In this document: positions 1 to 10,034 of the stretch, in pieces | Layout: every line of letters begins with the position of its first letter | How positions within the stretch are numbered: the stretch's first letter is position 1 | From: Blattamonas nauphoetae | Lineage: Eukaryota > Preaxostyla > Oxymonadida | DNA: 64,000 bases | NCBI GenBank assembly: GCA_033064195.1 | Contig: JARBJD010000045.1 | Span: 1-64,000 of the forward strand | Direction: 5' to 3' | Notes under the pieces: generated by a model | Databases searched by the model: none | Told to the model about the DNA's origin: nothing | What the model saw: only the letters and a program-made list of their open reading frames with translations | Made by a program: the position numbers and the translations under genes

Positions 1-237
1 CTCTGAGCTTCTGTTCGCTACTGCTGTGTTTCCTTCATCCACGTTTCGCTCATATTGTGCCATCTTTTCTGCATGGATTTGTTGATCCGATTTCACATCT
101 GGTATCATCTCAACTCCTGTCTGTGCGACCTTAGAAATCAATGGTCCAACAAAGGGGATGAGATTCAGAAATGGAGCTCCAACACGAAGAATTGTTTTTC
201 CGACTCCTGCTAATTTTGATAACCAACCTGGTGCCAT
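1..237 (-). CDS. Small Polinton protein, partial (runs off window)
   Basis: The start codon is at 237 on the minus strand, with an A-rich motif (243-256) just upstream, and the frame is open to the window edge. The visible N-terminus starts MAPGWLSKLAG and holds a short hydrophobic stretch (residues ~18-38, ILRVGAPFLNLIPFVGPLIS), followed by a polar, charged region. A small hydrophobic protein in this position could be a minor virion or membrane-active protein, as several Polintons have one, but no family is recognised. Confidence 0.55.
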   Translation of the reverse strand, partial: MAPGWLSKLAGVGKTILRVGAPFLNLIPFVGPLISKVAQTGVEMIPDVKSDQQIHAEKMAQYERNVDEGNTAVANRSSE

Positions 238-360
238 TTTAGGAAAATAAAAATATTTGAATACTAGTGAATTATTATCCTTTGAATTGAATTTTGGAAT
301 TAGACGAGATTGGCATATCATCATTGGAGTATCGTCCATTTCGAGGTGGTTCGTACTCGA

Positions 361-651
361 TCATCTGCGGTTTTGTTGACGATTGATCGCCTTATTTTGT
401 TGATAAACGTCCATCATTCCTCCTAAAGCCATTGAGTATTCCTCCTGCTGTTTGTCCGAATTTTGTTCGTTTGAGAGAGCAATCCACCACCGACTTGAAG
501 CAATGTTGGAGCTAGAGGTTTGATGAATTGGAAAGAATTGCTTGCCGATATTTTGAGTTTGTTGAAACTTCCTGGTGCCATTTATGCAATTTTGAGAAAT
601 TGTGTTGAAGAGACGAAGTCTATTTAAGTAAAAATAAAAAATACAATTCAT
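361..651 (-). CDS. Hypothetical Polinton ORF, start uncertain
   Basis: This is an open frame of up to 96 codons, rich in Gln and Asn in its second half. The T-rich promoter-like motif that precedes the other genes of this element falls inside the 5' part of this frame, so the true start is probably further downstream than the longest-frame start. No family is recognised. Its neighbours are the partial gene at 1-237 and the ~200-residue gene at 676-1278. Confidence 0.35.
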   Translation of the reverse strand: MNCIFYFYLNRLRLFNTISQNCINGTRKFQQTQNIGKQFFPIHQTSSSNIASSRWWIALSNEQNSDKQQEEYSMALGGMMDVYQQNKAINRQQNRR

Positions 652-675
652 TAATAATTTATCTCGGGAAAAATC

Positions 676-1278
676 TCAGAAGAGATTTCTGCCCTGACGG
701 GGTATTACCTTTGTTAGAGAAATGCCACAATTGAGAATAGTGTTGTATGCTTCATTGTAGGCAATACTCATGTCTTTTCCACCAACGAGGATCTTGAAAA
801 GGGTTCTAAACACTGGGAGTTTATTCAGACATAAGCACTTATCAGACAGGTCATCCAATTCAATCACCACATCATTGATTCCAGTGAGAGTCGCAATCAG
901 TGCACATAAATCACTTTGGTTTGTGATCAGTTTCTTCGAAGGTTCAATGAGGTTATTCAACAATTTCTTTTCACAAGCGAATGCATTCTTGTAGACAAGC
1001 AGTAGCTGATCTTTGAATGCTGAAATGTTGGAAGTGTACTCCCTAAGTGGTATAGAACAGCTTTGAATGGGGGCTGATGGATATGTCTCGAGTGGTGGAT
1101 CATAAGCACCTCGTTCATTTTCAAGCTCCACATTTGCGCTCTGGTCATTACGATCTTCGAGTCTCGATCTTCCAGAATTGGATCCTTTATTGTCGATGAT
1201 GACATTGTTGGTGATTGATGTTGGTACTGAAGAAGAACTTGTGTGTTTTGTAAATTGACAACTTAGAATTGGTTGCAT
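676..1278 (-). CDS. Hypothetical Polinton protein, ~200 aa
   Basis: The frame starts with MQPILSCQ at the ATG at 1278; the longest-frame start one codon earlier is a GTG. An A-rich motif (1287-1305) lies just upstream. The first 80 residues are polar and Ser/Asn-rich. The rest is predicted mainly helical, with alternating Leu/Ile. No catalytic motif or known family is recognised. It lies between two other minus-strand Polinton genes and ends in open, uninterrupted frame. It may be a structural or accessory protein, but nothing in the sequence fixes its role. Confidence 0.5.
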   Translation of the reverse strand: MQPILSCQFTKHTSSSSVPTSITNNVIIDNKGSNSGRSRLEDRNDQSANVELENERGAYDPPLETYPSAPIQSCSIPLREYTSNISAFKDQLLLVYKNAFACEKKLLNNLIEPSKKLITNQSDLCALIATLTGINDVVIELDDLSDKCLCLNKLPVFRTLFKILVGGKDMSIAYNEAYNTILNCGISLTKVIPRQGRNLF

Positions 1279-1321
1279 CACTTTCTATAAAAATAAAAAA
1301 TATATATTAATGTTTTTAAAT

Positions 1322-2284
1322 TCACATTTCTGCTCGATCTATAGCTCCCATTCCAGAACTGTCCAACTGTGCAAATCGATAATACCCAGGCATTTCAGAT
1401 TGGTATCCACTGATATCATCATCTGTGACTGTTTTGAATGCTTTGGCTTTCAGTTTATTAACTTCTGTTGATATGTGAGTTGAACAGCGAGTACAGTATT
1501 CCGATAAATACGTTGTATCTTGAGTGATCATTTGGAGAAACACTGGATAAATCTGATCTTTGAAGGCTTTCTTTTGTTTCATACTGGGATTGTAGTCCTG
1601 AACATGATCATGAAGCCATTGATCCCACATCAGTGATGCAATCTGTGATTGAATTGAATTGAACACCATATTGTCTAACACATTCTTGCTGGGATCAGCT
1701 GGATTGCTTCGATTTGCACGAGTTATTCCCAATGTGTCTGTCATGTGTTCACCAACAGCTCTCTTCATTATTGCATATGGTTGTTGAGATCGTTTGGTCT
1801 TCATCTCTTTATAGCTGATGTCTCGATAATTGGTTGGCAAATCGTATGTTCCATTTTTGAGGAAATTTCGATGTACAGCTTTGATTCTCCTTCCATTCTC
1901 TTGATTGAATGATGTGTATGGTTTCTGTCTTCGCATATCTGGTGTTGGATTCATTGCGTAGTATGTCTCTTTGACTGGTCTACTGTTGTTCGGAGTTAGC
2001 ATGGCACCATTGACTGCAATCAGATCTCCAGTATCATTATCGTAGACCATCACATCAGGAACTTGTCCATATTGTTCTACTTTCGCAGTCCAATTTCGTC
2101 CAGTTCTCGCAATATACTCACGAGCTGATGGAAGACTACACAGAGCATCATTGCGTCTGGTTTGAATATCATCATCGGCATAGATTCGTTTCAATGCTGC
2201 TTGAGTCTCTGCTGCGTATCTCATTCTTGGTTTCTTCGCTTGTGCTTTTCTTTGTGGTTGAACGTACACTATCTTTTGTGACAT
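1322..2284 (-). CDS. Hypothetical Polinton protein, 320 aa, basic N-terminus
   Basis: The start MSQKIVYVQPQ is followed by a strongly basic stretch (residues ~10-22, RKAQAKKPRMR), then a mixed alpha/beta body without recognisable catalytic motifs. It is divergent from the ATPase at 2346, and the two starts share a 61-bp A/T-rich intergenic region holding the promoter-like motif (2298-2311). Its size and place beside the packaging ATPase would suit a minor capsid/penton-class or DNA-binding structural protein. That is inference from position; I do not recognise the family, and it is too short for a typical Polinton major capsid protein. Confidence 0.55.
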   Translation of the reverse strand: MSQKIVYVQPQRKAQAKKPRMRYAAETQAALKRIYADDDIQTRRNDALCSLPSAREYIARTGRNWTAKVEQYGQVPDVMVYDNDTGDLIAVNGAMLTPNNSRPVKETYYAMNPTPDMRRQKPYTSFNQENGRRIKAVHRNFLKNGTYDLPTNYRDISYKEMKTKRSQQPYAIMKRAVGEHMTDTLGITRANRSNPADPSKNVLDNMVFNSIQSQIASLMWDQWLHDHVQDYNPSMKQKKAFKDQIYPVFLQMITQDTTYLSEYCTRCSTHISTEVNKLKAKAFKTVTDDDISGYQSEMPGYYRFAQLDSSGMGAIDRAEM

Positions 2285-2345
2285 TGTGTGTTTTCATACA
2301 AAATAAAAAAACCAAAACTATATTTTAATTAGAGTTAAATCACAA

Positions 2346-3227
2346 ATGAACAAATCGAATATGGCTAAACCAGAGGTTTCGCGGAGGGTGGAACCCTTGT
2401 CTCTAACAGCATATGTGAATGCAAAATTGAGTGAAGCATCTAGTAGGAATGTTTCTCATGAAGTGCAATCACAAATACATCCAGACTTGAATTTCAATCG
2501 CAATAGTGTGAATGTCCTCGTTGGTAACAGAGGAAGTGGAAAAACATTCAATGCTCTTCGAGAGGTTGCCAAGCTCCAGAATGTCCAAGTCAGAAATGAA
2601 CTCTTTCACCTCTTTGTCTTCGTGACTGATAAGAACATTGATCCGACTTTCGATAAATTCAAACCAATATTGAACGTTCCTTATGTGAAAGTGAAATACG
2701 ATGATGCACTTCCATTTCTGTTGGAACTCTCTGAATCGAAAGCTGCTTATGAAGAGATTATTGACAATCAGTGGCAAGACAGAATTACTGATGAATGCAG
2801 AGAGAATCTCTTTGACTCACTTTACATTGATGACTTCTCAGTGAAGAATCTCCAAACGATTATCCTTCTTGATGACTGTCGTAGAATCCTTGGGGAACGT
2901 AGAACATCCAAAAATAGAATGACAATGATGGACTTTATATTGGAAAATCGACAACCGAAATTCACATTCTTTCTGACAATGCATGAGCTCTTCAGTTTGT
3001 CAGCTGACATGAAGTCAAACATCGATTCAATGTGGATCTTTGGAGGATTCAATAAAGAACGAATCAGTCGAGTCTATCCTCAGTTGAACTCACCAATAGA
3101 TATTCGACAGTTCTGGAATATCTATCAACGGAAACAAAAGTGTGAAGCAATTATTCTTCGATACAATACAGATGGAGTCGCATTGACTGAGATCAACAAA
3201 GAAGGGTTAAACCGGACTGTCCGATAA
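2346..3227 (+). CDS. Packaging-type P-loop ATPase (FtsK/HerA, A32-like)
   Basis: This 293-residue protein has a Walker A loop GNRGSGKT at residues ~60-67, preceded by a hydrophobic strand (VNVLV). A Walker B strand TIILLDDC follows at ~172-179, and further downstream is a strand FTFFLTMHE that may carry the sensor residue. This order and size match the genome-packaging ATPases of Polintons, virophages and related viruses, which power DNA entry into capsids. It is the only plus-strand gene of the element here. Its last 21 bases overlap the 3' end of the convergent gene at 3207-3533. The frame is intact. Confidence 0.8.
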   Translation: MNKSNMAKPEVSRRVEPLSLTAYVNAKLSEASSRNVSHEVQSQIHPDLNFNRNSVNVLVGNRGSGKTFNALREVAKLQNVQVRNELFHLFVFVTDKNIDPTFDKFKPILNVPYVKVKYDDALPFLLELSESKAAYEEIIDNQWQDRITDECRENLFDSLYIDDFSVKNLQTIILLDDCRRILGERRTSKNRMTMMDFILENRQPKFTFFLTMHELFSLSADMKSNIDSMWIFGGFNKERISRVYPQLNSPIDIRQFWNIYQRKQKCEAIILRYNTDGVALTEINKEGLNRTVR

Positions 3228-3533
3228 TTCTTGAATAAGGTTTCCAATTGAGTCAGTCAGCGCTCGAATTGATTCTTCAATGTCTGATAATCTTTGATCA
3301 ATCGAGAGTGAATTAGGAGAAGTGGAAGCATCAACATATCGTTTCCTCAGTGCAATCTCACCTCTTATTTTTGTTATTCTGTATCCATCGATTTGAATCA
3401 TCCTATTCAGTTTCTGTGTTGTGTACTCATTCAGTTCTTTTCTATTCTTCTCCAAGTATCTCTGAAAGTCGTGGATGTTTGTGAACTCCTTTTGTTCTGG
3501 ATCAAACGGTTCTAATATTTTCAGAGATGTCAT
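3207..3533 (-). CDS. Small coiled-coil Polinton protein, 108 aa
   Basis: The frame opens MTSLKILEPFD at 3533 behind a TTAAATG start context, with an A-rich motif at 3541-3551. Residues ~25-45 are basic and polar. The C-terminal ~35 residues show heptad-like Leu/Ile spacing (RLSDIEESIRALTDSIGNL), which suggests a short coiled coil. Its 3' end overlaps the ATPase gene convergently by 21 bases. No family is recognised. Confidence 0.5.
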   Translation of the reverse strand: MTSLKILEPFDPEQKEFTNIHDFQRYLEKNRKELNEYTTQKLNRMIQIDGYRITKIRGEIALRKRYVDASTSPNSLSIDQRLSDIEESIRALTDSIGNLIQELSDSPV

Positions 3534-3587
3534 TTAAGTGAAATAAAAATATTTGAAACATTATTGAAAACGAACAAAGTTCTGAGG

Positions 3588-5025
3588 TCAGAGAAGACCG
3601 AATTCCGCAATGAACTCTGGAGTTAAGTCGTCAATAGAGTCTGCATGGAACTTGGTGTGTTGGATTGGAACGTAGACAACTTTTGGTAGACAAGTGAGAC
3701 CATTCAGTAGAGTAGCTACAACATTGCCGTGCTTGTATTCAATGAATTTCACCACGAATTGAAACTGCCTTCTCTTCTTCTGAAACTTGGCAACAGTCTT
3801 GTCCAGATCAAGATGAATCAGTAGAATGTTTCCTGGTTTGTATTTCCATAGCATCTGAGTTGTCTGCTGTCTTTGGATGGCCTTCAATTGTTCTTCACAA
3901 CTGGAGATGTACAGTGCTTCGATTTCTCTATTGTTTTGAGCTTGCTCTGGTGTGAATTTGTTCCAGTACGCTCGATGAGGAGTCATGTTGTAGTATTCAA
4001 CCATCTGATTCATCAATGAATGATTTGCCATCTGTGTTGCATTGTCTTGGAATCCATCTCTGATTGTTCTGATCACTCGATCAACAATTCGATTGTGATT
4101 TGTGAATGGTGAACTTGTGAAATATGTGCTGACATTCTGATCCTTGAAAAACTCTGATGCTTCTCCACTTGTCCATGCTGCTTCACCATCACCTCGAATG
4201 TTGTTCACGTGAACGCCACGATAATTAATCAGGTCATTGATTGCAGTCTTGACTTTGCTCCATGATTAATCCAGAACAGGAATGACCACCAGGTATTTAG
4301 TGTTGATGTTAATTGCGAAGAGGTAAATCTGTAGAACTGTTTTCGACGTTGGTGATTGGATAAAAACGAGATCAATTTCCCATGATCCGAACTTGGGAGA
4401 AAAGTATGGTCTATCACAATTCTGAGGAACCTTTCTGTCTGATGTCTTCTGTGGATCACCTGTTATTGCTTTGGACATGAACTGCATTTTTGATCGAAAT
4501 GGATTCACTATTTTTTCCGTTGTTTTTGGAATCATTGGTGGATCAATTCTCATTCTGTCACCTCCTTTTTCTCTCTGAATTTTCCTCGGATGTGCTACAC
4601 TCCATCTGTGATCAAATTCCTCATACCAATCCTGAAATGATCTTCCTCCGAATGGGATTTGTTTTGTGTGAGTCAGAATGAAGTCAAGATCTTCGTTCGC
4701 AATCTTTCTGTTTATCGAGGCTCGAACGAATGTGTCTCTGTTCATTTTATTTGCATCCAGAATGTGTGATGTAATAAAGTGTTCCATCTGCTTTTGATTT
4801 TTCATTATTGAGTTCTCAGCTTTGATCTGTTCATCTTCTGAATCGTTTCTCTGTTGATGATCAAACAATCCTTTCATTTGTGCCAACTTATTGAGCACTT
4901 GCTGTGTCGTCGGTTCATTCTGTCTGATCTCCCTCACTGGGTGGTTGAACACGGTTGGTGGGAAGAAGGGATTTCTCTCTATTGGATCCTGCATCTGTGA
5001 AATTGGTATAATGTCATCATCATCT

Positions 5026-5056
<31 letters not shown>

Positions 5057-5576
5057 CATCATCCTCTTCGAACGTCCTCTCCTTCATTGGATATTCATAT
5101 TCGAACCCAGCCGATTTTAAGTTTCTCTTCTGTCCAGGAATAATTAGATATTCAGGTGGTTCTATAACTATTGGTCTTTGCACTGGAATGGGTATTGGTC
5201 TTGCCTCTGCAGGGCTTCGAACTCTTGGTGAGAGAATTGGTGTCACTTGTTGATTGTACTTTCGATGATATTCTTTATACATCTTGTATGCTTTTTCACA
5301 TCTCCAATCACTAAAACGTTTTCCCAAGAATTCAATAAGAAACTGTGAGACTACTTTTGTTCCATCTGACATAGTTAAATTAGGAGGTAATCCACCATTG
5401 AACCAATCCTCGAAATATGTTTCGTCGTTTGCTACATATTCTCCATGTGAATCATAGACATCATATACTGGTAATGTGTTGGTTCTATTGAACTTGACAT
5501 TGAATATTTTCTCTTGAGAGTGTTGTGTGCAATTCAGTAACCTATTCACTAATGCATTGATCTGTCGTGTGTTCAT
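3588..5576 (-). pseudogene. Polinton integrase region (RNase H-like), broken
   Basis: The region opens at 5576 (start MNTRQINALV). An N-terminal part includes a run of acidic residues encoded by GAT/GAG repeats (5010-5075). It then carries recognisable parts of a retroviral-type integrase core and a C-terminal segment rich in basic and aromatic residues, typical of the DNA-binding end of rve integrases. In Polintons this enzyme inserts the element into the chromosome. The region looks broken, with about one break, so it is listed as a fossil. It sits between the 108-residue gene and the polymerase, as integrases often do in this family. Confidence 0.7.
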
Positions 5577-5599
5577 TTATTCAAAAATAAAGTTTGTGT

Positions 5600-8500
5600 T
5601 TATTCGATTTGATAATCAGTTGCTTTCAGTCCATGAATGAATGGAGGACATGATTCATTTTCAAGTACGATTGCCTTCAGATGAATTCCACTGAGACTGA
5701 GTTTCTGTTGTTGTATTTTGGCGATCTCAAATCCGTTGGGGTCATCTTCGCTCACGATTCTTCTTGTCTGGAACGCATCATTCTGATGCTTGAACCGTTT
5801 TACGGTGAAGTTCAATGTGGTTGTCACAGTTTTCTCTCCATTCAGGCACTTCACATAGTCATCACTTGTGATATTGGTTTTCTTCAGAGACACTCCTTTG
5901 ATTTTGCATTTCTCATCGAGAGAGTAACACTTTGGCGCAAGACAGATCATCTGTTCACCTTCCTTTTCAATTGCTAATCCCAACAGCTTCTTCTCATCAT
6001 CGACACCTTTTTCAGGATTGGGAAACCATTCATATTTGTGTGCATCATAGAATTCTTTGTCAGCAATAACATGTTCAAATTGTTGATGAATTCCAGCATT
6101 TGGATCACCTGAGATAGCCCAATATGCAGAATCAGTGTCTCCCTCACAGAAGTGGATCTTGTTCATGTCTAGGCATTTGTACATGAAGTTGTAGATGAAA
6201 TTCAGATACCAGAACTTGGCATTATCGAGTGTGAATACTGCTTCTTGTAGACATGTTTTGCACGATGCTTTCTCTCTGTCTTCAATCACAATGTAGTTGT
6301 CCTCATTGATCTCTCTTGTCGCTACAAATCCTTTCATCATTTGTTTCAAATACGTTCTCTTCTCATTGCAGATTGTGATTGAGTTGTATTTCTCAGTGTT
6401 CATTCCATCGTATCCATAACTTCCATTCAAGTTGGTTTTACAGAATTGTTCCTTTCCTTTGTTTCCAACCTTCATTGCTTCTATTCGATCATTCATGAAC
6501 GAGGTCACAAATGGTTCAAATCCTGCATGTCTCGAGAACACCATCACACTCTTGATGTCGTCGACGATGAAGTGGCAATAGTCGATGAGGAACCACAGAT
6601 AGTATGTCGAAAAGAACATATACTGATCGTGTGTGCTCAAGAGTTGGGTCAGCTTTCTTTGTTTGTCATCAGTCTTCAATCCATGCTTCTTCATCAACAA
6701 ATAAGTCTTCTCTCCAATGTTCTCTTCTGTTGTGTTAACCATAATGTTTCTGAAGATTGGTGGGAAGTTTATGAATTCATTGATGTACTTTTCATCGATG
6801 TGTCCTTTTATTTCAGCAACAAAAAATGTCTTCTGATTCTTGTCTTCAATGATCTTGCGACATTCTTTATCTCCTGTTGCGGTGAATAAGCATCGTCCTG
6901 GCATGAACATTCTGTGTTTGGTGTATGGATTGTTCTTGTTCTTGATTGATGAGAAAGCACTTGGATATAGTGAATTGAAATCAACACCACAGACATGAGT
7001 CATGATGTGTTCAGTATCTATTGATTTGACAACACCATCTTCAAATGAGAAGTGATTGATTGGTGTCACGTCTTTGATGTTCTGTCTATGCTGAACATTC
7101 GAAAATCCACCAGTCACTGCTGCTCTCAGTTTGTGATAGGTTTGCTCATGTGTCAGAGTCATTGGTAATGATTTCCAGATGCAATACTTCTTCAGTTGAA
7201 TTCTCAATCTTGTGAGATGTTCGTCTTTGTCTGACTTGTAAGTGTTGCAATAATCACAGTAGATCTTCACGTTCTCTTTTGAATGACCTTTTGAATTGTC
7301 GATTCGATCCAGTGTTGGTCGTACTGCTTGTGAGAAGTGACTCTTGCAGATATAGCACACTCTCTTGCACTGTTGAACAAACCAGTTGTAATCCGCTTCA
7401 GTGACATTTTTGTCAGTGCTGCGATGAGCTTTCTGGTCTTGATAAATGTACGATGCAACCTTGTACTTCCAGTATTGTTTGGTGATTTTGATGGGACCAG
7501 ATTCGTCACATTCGTTGTAGTCAGCATCAATATCAAAGACCTTATACGCACAAGCATACTTGATTGCTGAAGCATTCGCTGACAATGAGAGATTGTGCAA
7601 CATATCCACTTTGTACTGGAAGTTCAAGTCGATGAGATTATCCAATGGTGCAATCATACATTCGACGTCTCTAATGTTGTAGAACTTGAGGTATTCCCAT
7701 CTGTTCTTGAATCCTTGCTTCTTCCAATCATCAAGATACATTTGATAATCGGTGTCTGACATTTCACTGTTGTTCAGACTGGAATAGAATTCATATTTAG
7801 AGAATGGTTCTTGTTTGCTCAGTACTGTGTCGTAGTCTGATGAGTCGAAGGATTCGTAAGCAAAGAATGATTTCTGAAGTGTAGTGTTTCCACCAAAAGC
7901 CTTTACTGCATTATCCAATGTCATTGGTCCTGTGTATGACATCATGTCGATGAACCGAAGGACCTGTTGGGTTTTCTCATGTCGGATCAGTACTTGTTTG
8001 TACTTCGTTGTGGATCCAAGGAAACTCACCACTTTCCAATCCTTGTCAACGAGATCACGAAAGATGAGAGTGATGTCGAATCTAGAACTGTTGAATCCAA
8101 TCACACTGACTTCATTTTGTGAGGGGATTTCAGGGTCTTCGTAGTAGTTATCTTCTCGAACTGTCTCGGCATATTTGAAGAGTTGTCTGATCCATTGCTT
8201 CACAAAGTCCTTTCCATCTCGAAGATCAAAGTAGATTGACTTCACCCCTGATTTTGTTTTGATTGCTGATGCAACAGAGAGAGGTTTTAAATGTGAGATC
8301 AACTGAGTATTTTCATCAGAGAACAAGTTGTCAAGAATGAGATCTTCCATGGTTTCGAAATCGAATGTGATGTAGTACTGTGTTGGTTTGAATTCGTATT
8401 GTCTTTTGTGTGCCATCAGAAATTCATAAGTTCGATTGTTGAGAATGTGTGGAACATATGGTCTTGGTGTTTTATCAAGTGAGATTTTCTTCACATGTTT

Positions 8501-9991
8501 TCCCTCAAGTTCTTTGCACTCTTTGAGATGCTTCTCGTAGTATGTCTTGAAGTGAGAATCCTTGACTTGGAATCCTCTTGACTGACAATATGGACAGAGT
8601 TTGTATCCAGTGATTTTCTCAGGATCTACAATGAACATCACATGAACGAGTGTGGCTGTAAGTGGAATCATCAGGATGGGAAGAACTCTTGCATCATCAT
8701 TTTCGTTGACATACGATTGACTTAGGAAATAGCGCTTCTTGTCTTCGTCAAATTCATAAATGTGAACTGTGATGTTAAATTCTTGCATGACTGTCTCCAT
8801 ATCACATGCAATATCAAATCCAGGAAATTTTCGCAAGTGCTCAGTAAGTTGATGTGGTTTGAGATGGGTCAGCTTCTTCGATTCTGCGAACAATCTTTTT
8901 GCTTCAACGTTTCTCATGTTGATAGATATTTTCTTACCAGGAACTTCAGGAAGGGTGAGGAATGATAGTGCTTGAAAGAAGCAGATGTTGAACTCGGAAT
9001 CAATGTATCGAACGTTTCTCGTTTTGATGTGTTCAGTGAGAATTGCATTCGCTTTTCCTGCAACTGGGAATCGATAGACTGCAACTAGAATGGAGTGGAA
9101 TGCTATGTACATTGTCTTCGTATCCATCAGTGTTCTCTCTTGAGATTCTTTGATAAGATTGATTGCATACTTCGAATACTCATTGATGTCTCCTGAACTT
9201 CTGATCACCGTTGGGAAACTCTTTGACGTGTTCTCCAATTCTGGTCTGAAGTCTTTGTATGTTGTCTCATCTTTGTCTTTTCTTTCGATGATCTTTCCAA
9301 AGTCAATACTAATCTTGAATGGATGATCCTTCTCTTTTTCGAACACTGCTTTGATGAAGTTTGTGATTTCTTCAACATTCTTCAGATGATTGTGGAAGTA
9401 CAACTGATATGGTTTTCCATTCTCTTCAACCTTCTCGACTTCATTCTTTTTGAACTTCCTTCGTGCATCCATGAGACAAGAATTGAATGCTGCTTTGTCA
9501 CGTGGTTCAGCAAGTAGTATACATTCTTCAAATCCATCGAATGTCTGCACTTCTCTCTTTTCCATCTGTTCATTTTTCTTTTGAATGATTAACAGATTCT
9601 TCATCCAATGATCCATCAGTTTCTCTTCAATTGATTTCAGTTTCCACGTCATTCTGAACACTTGCTTCTTCAGTTCATCTTTGTTCACTCTTGGATTTGC
9701 TTTCATGTTCTCAACAATCATTCGGTGAGCAAGTCGATCTTCTGATGTCATCTGTTGTCGAAGTTTAACTTGTTCAATAAAATCTGGAATGAGATTGAGA
9801 TCGAGATTCTTTATTGGATGTGGAAACTCGAGATCTGTGTGTTGAAGCATTTTCAGGAGAAATGATCTGTGATGTTGATAATTTTTACTGTCAGGATCGT
9901 ACATTCGACCATCAATAAATTGAAACTGTGTATTCGGAAAGAGGTCTCGAATTTCTTGAATTCTATTTTTGATTGGTTTTAGCAGTGTCAT
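5600..9991 (-). CDS. polB: Protein-primed family B DNA polymerase (pPolB)
   Basis: This is an open frame of 1463 codons. The exonuclease motifs are FDFETMED, GFNSSRFDI and YNIRDVE. The polymerase motifs are DFNSLYPSA (A), KTNLNGSYGYDG (B) and GDTDSAYW (C), followed by LAPKCY. These are the hallmarks of the pPolB that replicates Polintons and adenovirus-like genomes from protein-primed ends. Upstream, residues ~330-500 carry a CFFQAL... segment and a CPYCQ...H...C zinc finger. Between the exonuclease and polymerase parts lies a CxxC...LDRIDN...CxxCN module resembling an HNH/zinc domain. The start context is GTAAATG with an A-rich motif at 9998-10010. The gene looks whole. Confidence 0.93.
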   Translation of the reverse strand: MTLLKPIKNRIQEIRDLFPNTQFQFIDGRMYDPDSKNYQHHRSFLLKMLQHTDLEFPHPIKNLDLNLIPDFIEQVKLRQQMTSEDRLAHRMIVENMKANPRVNKDELKKQVFRMTWKLKSIEEKLMDHWMKNLLIIQKKNEQMEKREVQTFDGFEECILLAEPRDKAAFNSCLMDARRKFKKNEVEKVEENGKPYQLYFHNHLKNVEEITNFIKAVFEKEKDHPFKISIDFGKIIERKDKDETTYKDFRPELENTSKSFPTVIRSSGDINEYSKYAINLIKESQERTLMDTKTMYIAFHSILVAVYRFPVAGKANAILTEHIKTRNVRYIDSEFNICFFQALSFLTLPEVPGKKISINMRNVEAKRLFAESKKLTHLKPHQLTEHLRKFPGFDIACDMETVMQEFNITVHIYEFDEDKKRYFLSQSYVNENDDARVLPILMIPLTATLVHVMFIVDPEKITGYKLCPYCQSRGFQVKDSHFKTYYEKHLKECKELEGKHVKKISLDKTPRPYVPHILNNRTYEFLMAHKRQYEFKPTQYYITFDFETMEDLILDNLFSDENTQLISHLKPLSVASAIKTKSGVKSIYFDLRDGKDFVKQWIRQLFKYAETVREDNYYEDPEIPSQNEVSVIGFNSSRFDITLIFRDLVDKDWKVVSFLGSTTKYKQVLIRHEKTQQVLRFIDMMSYTGPMTLDNAVKAFGGNTTLQKSFFAYESFDSSDYDTVLSKQEPFSKYEFYSSLNNSEMSDTDYQMYLDDWKKQGFKNRWEYLKFYNIRDVECMIAPLDNLIDLNFQYKVDMLHNLSLSANASAIKYACAYKVFDIDADYNECDESGPIKITKQYWKYKVASYIYQDQKAHRSTDKNVTEADYNWFVQQCKRVCYICKSHFSQAVRPTLDRIDNSKGHSKENVKIYCDYCNTYKSDKDEHLTRLRIQLKKYCIWKSLPMTLTHEQTYHKLRAAVTGGFSNVQHRQNIKDVTPINHFSFEDGVVKSIDTEHIMTHVCGVDFNSLYPSAFSSIKNKNNPYTKHRMFMPGRCLFTATGDKECRKIIEDKNQKTFFVAEIKGHIDEKYINEFINFPPIFRNIMVNTTEENIGEKTYLLMKKHGLKTDDKQRKLTQLLSTHDQYMFFSTYYLWFLIDYCHFIVDDIKSVMVFSRHAGFEPFVTSFMNDRIEAMKVGNKGKEQFCKTNLNGSYGYDGMNTEKYNSITICNEKRTYLKQMMKGFVATREINEDNYIVIEDREKASCKTCLQEAVFTLDNAKFWYLNFIYNFMYKCLDMNKIHFCEGDTDSAYWAISGDPNAGIHQQFEHVIADKEFYDAHKYEWFPNPEKGVDDEKKLLGLAIEKEGEQMICLAPKCYSLDEKCKIKGVSLKKTNITSDDYVKCLNGEKTVTTTLNFTVKRFKHQNDAFQTRRIVSEDDPNGFEIAKIQQQKLSLSGIHLKAIVLENESCPPFIHGLKATDYQIE

Positions 9992-9997
9992 TTACTA

Positions 9998-10010
9998 CAA
10001 AATAAAAAAT
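9998..10010 (-). promoter_or_regulatory. A/T-rich promoter-like motif shared by the Polinton genes
   Basis: Read on the coding strand, a T-run, then ATTT or AATTT, a few bases and TAAATG or a close variant precede the polymerase start. The same arrangement lies before the starts at 237, 1278, 2284, 3533, 5576, 10424 and 12723, with the T-run at 243-256, 1287-1305, 2298-2311, 3541-3551, 5583-5591, 10431-10442 and 12729-12742. Its fixed distance from every minus-strand start (about 5-20 bases) suggests an initiator-like promoter of the element. Confidence 0.6.
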
Positions 10011-10034
10011 CAGAAAATAAAAAAAGTTGAGCGT

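Noticed and set aside
4891-5253. Plus-strand ORF with a long serine run
   Set aside because: It is the antisense reading of the GAT/GAG repeat that codes for an acidic run in the Polinton integrase region.
3588-5576. Integrase of an LTR retroelement
   Set aside because: There is no reverse transcriptase or long terminal repeat, and it lies among a protein-primed polymerase and a packaging ATPase, the Polinton set.
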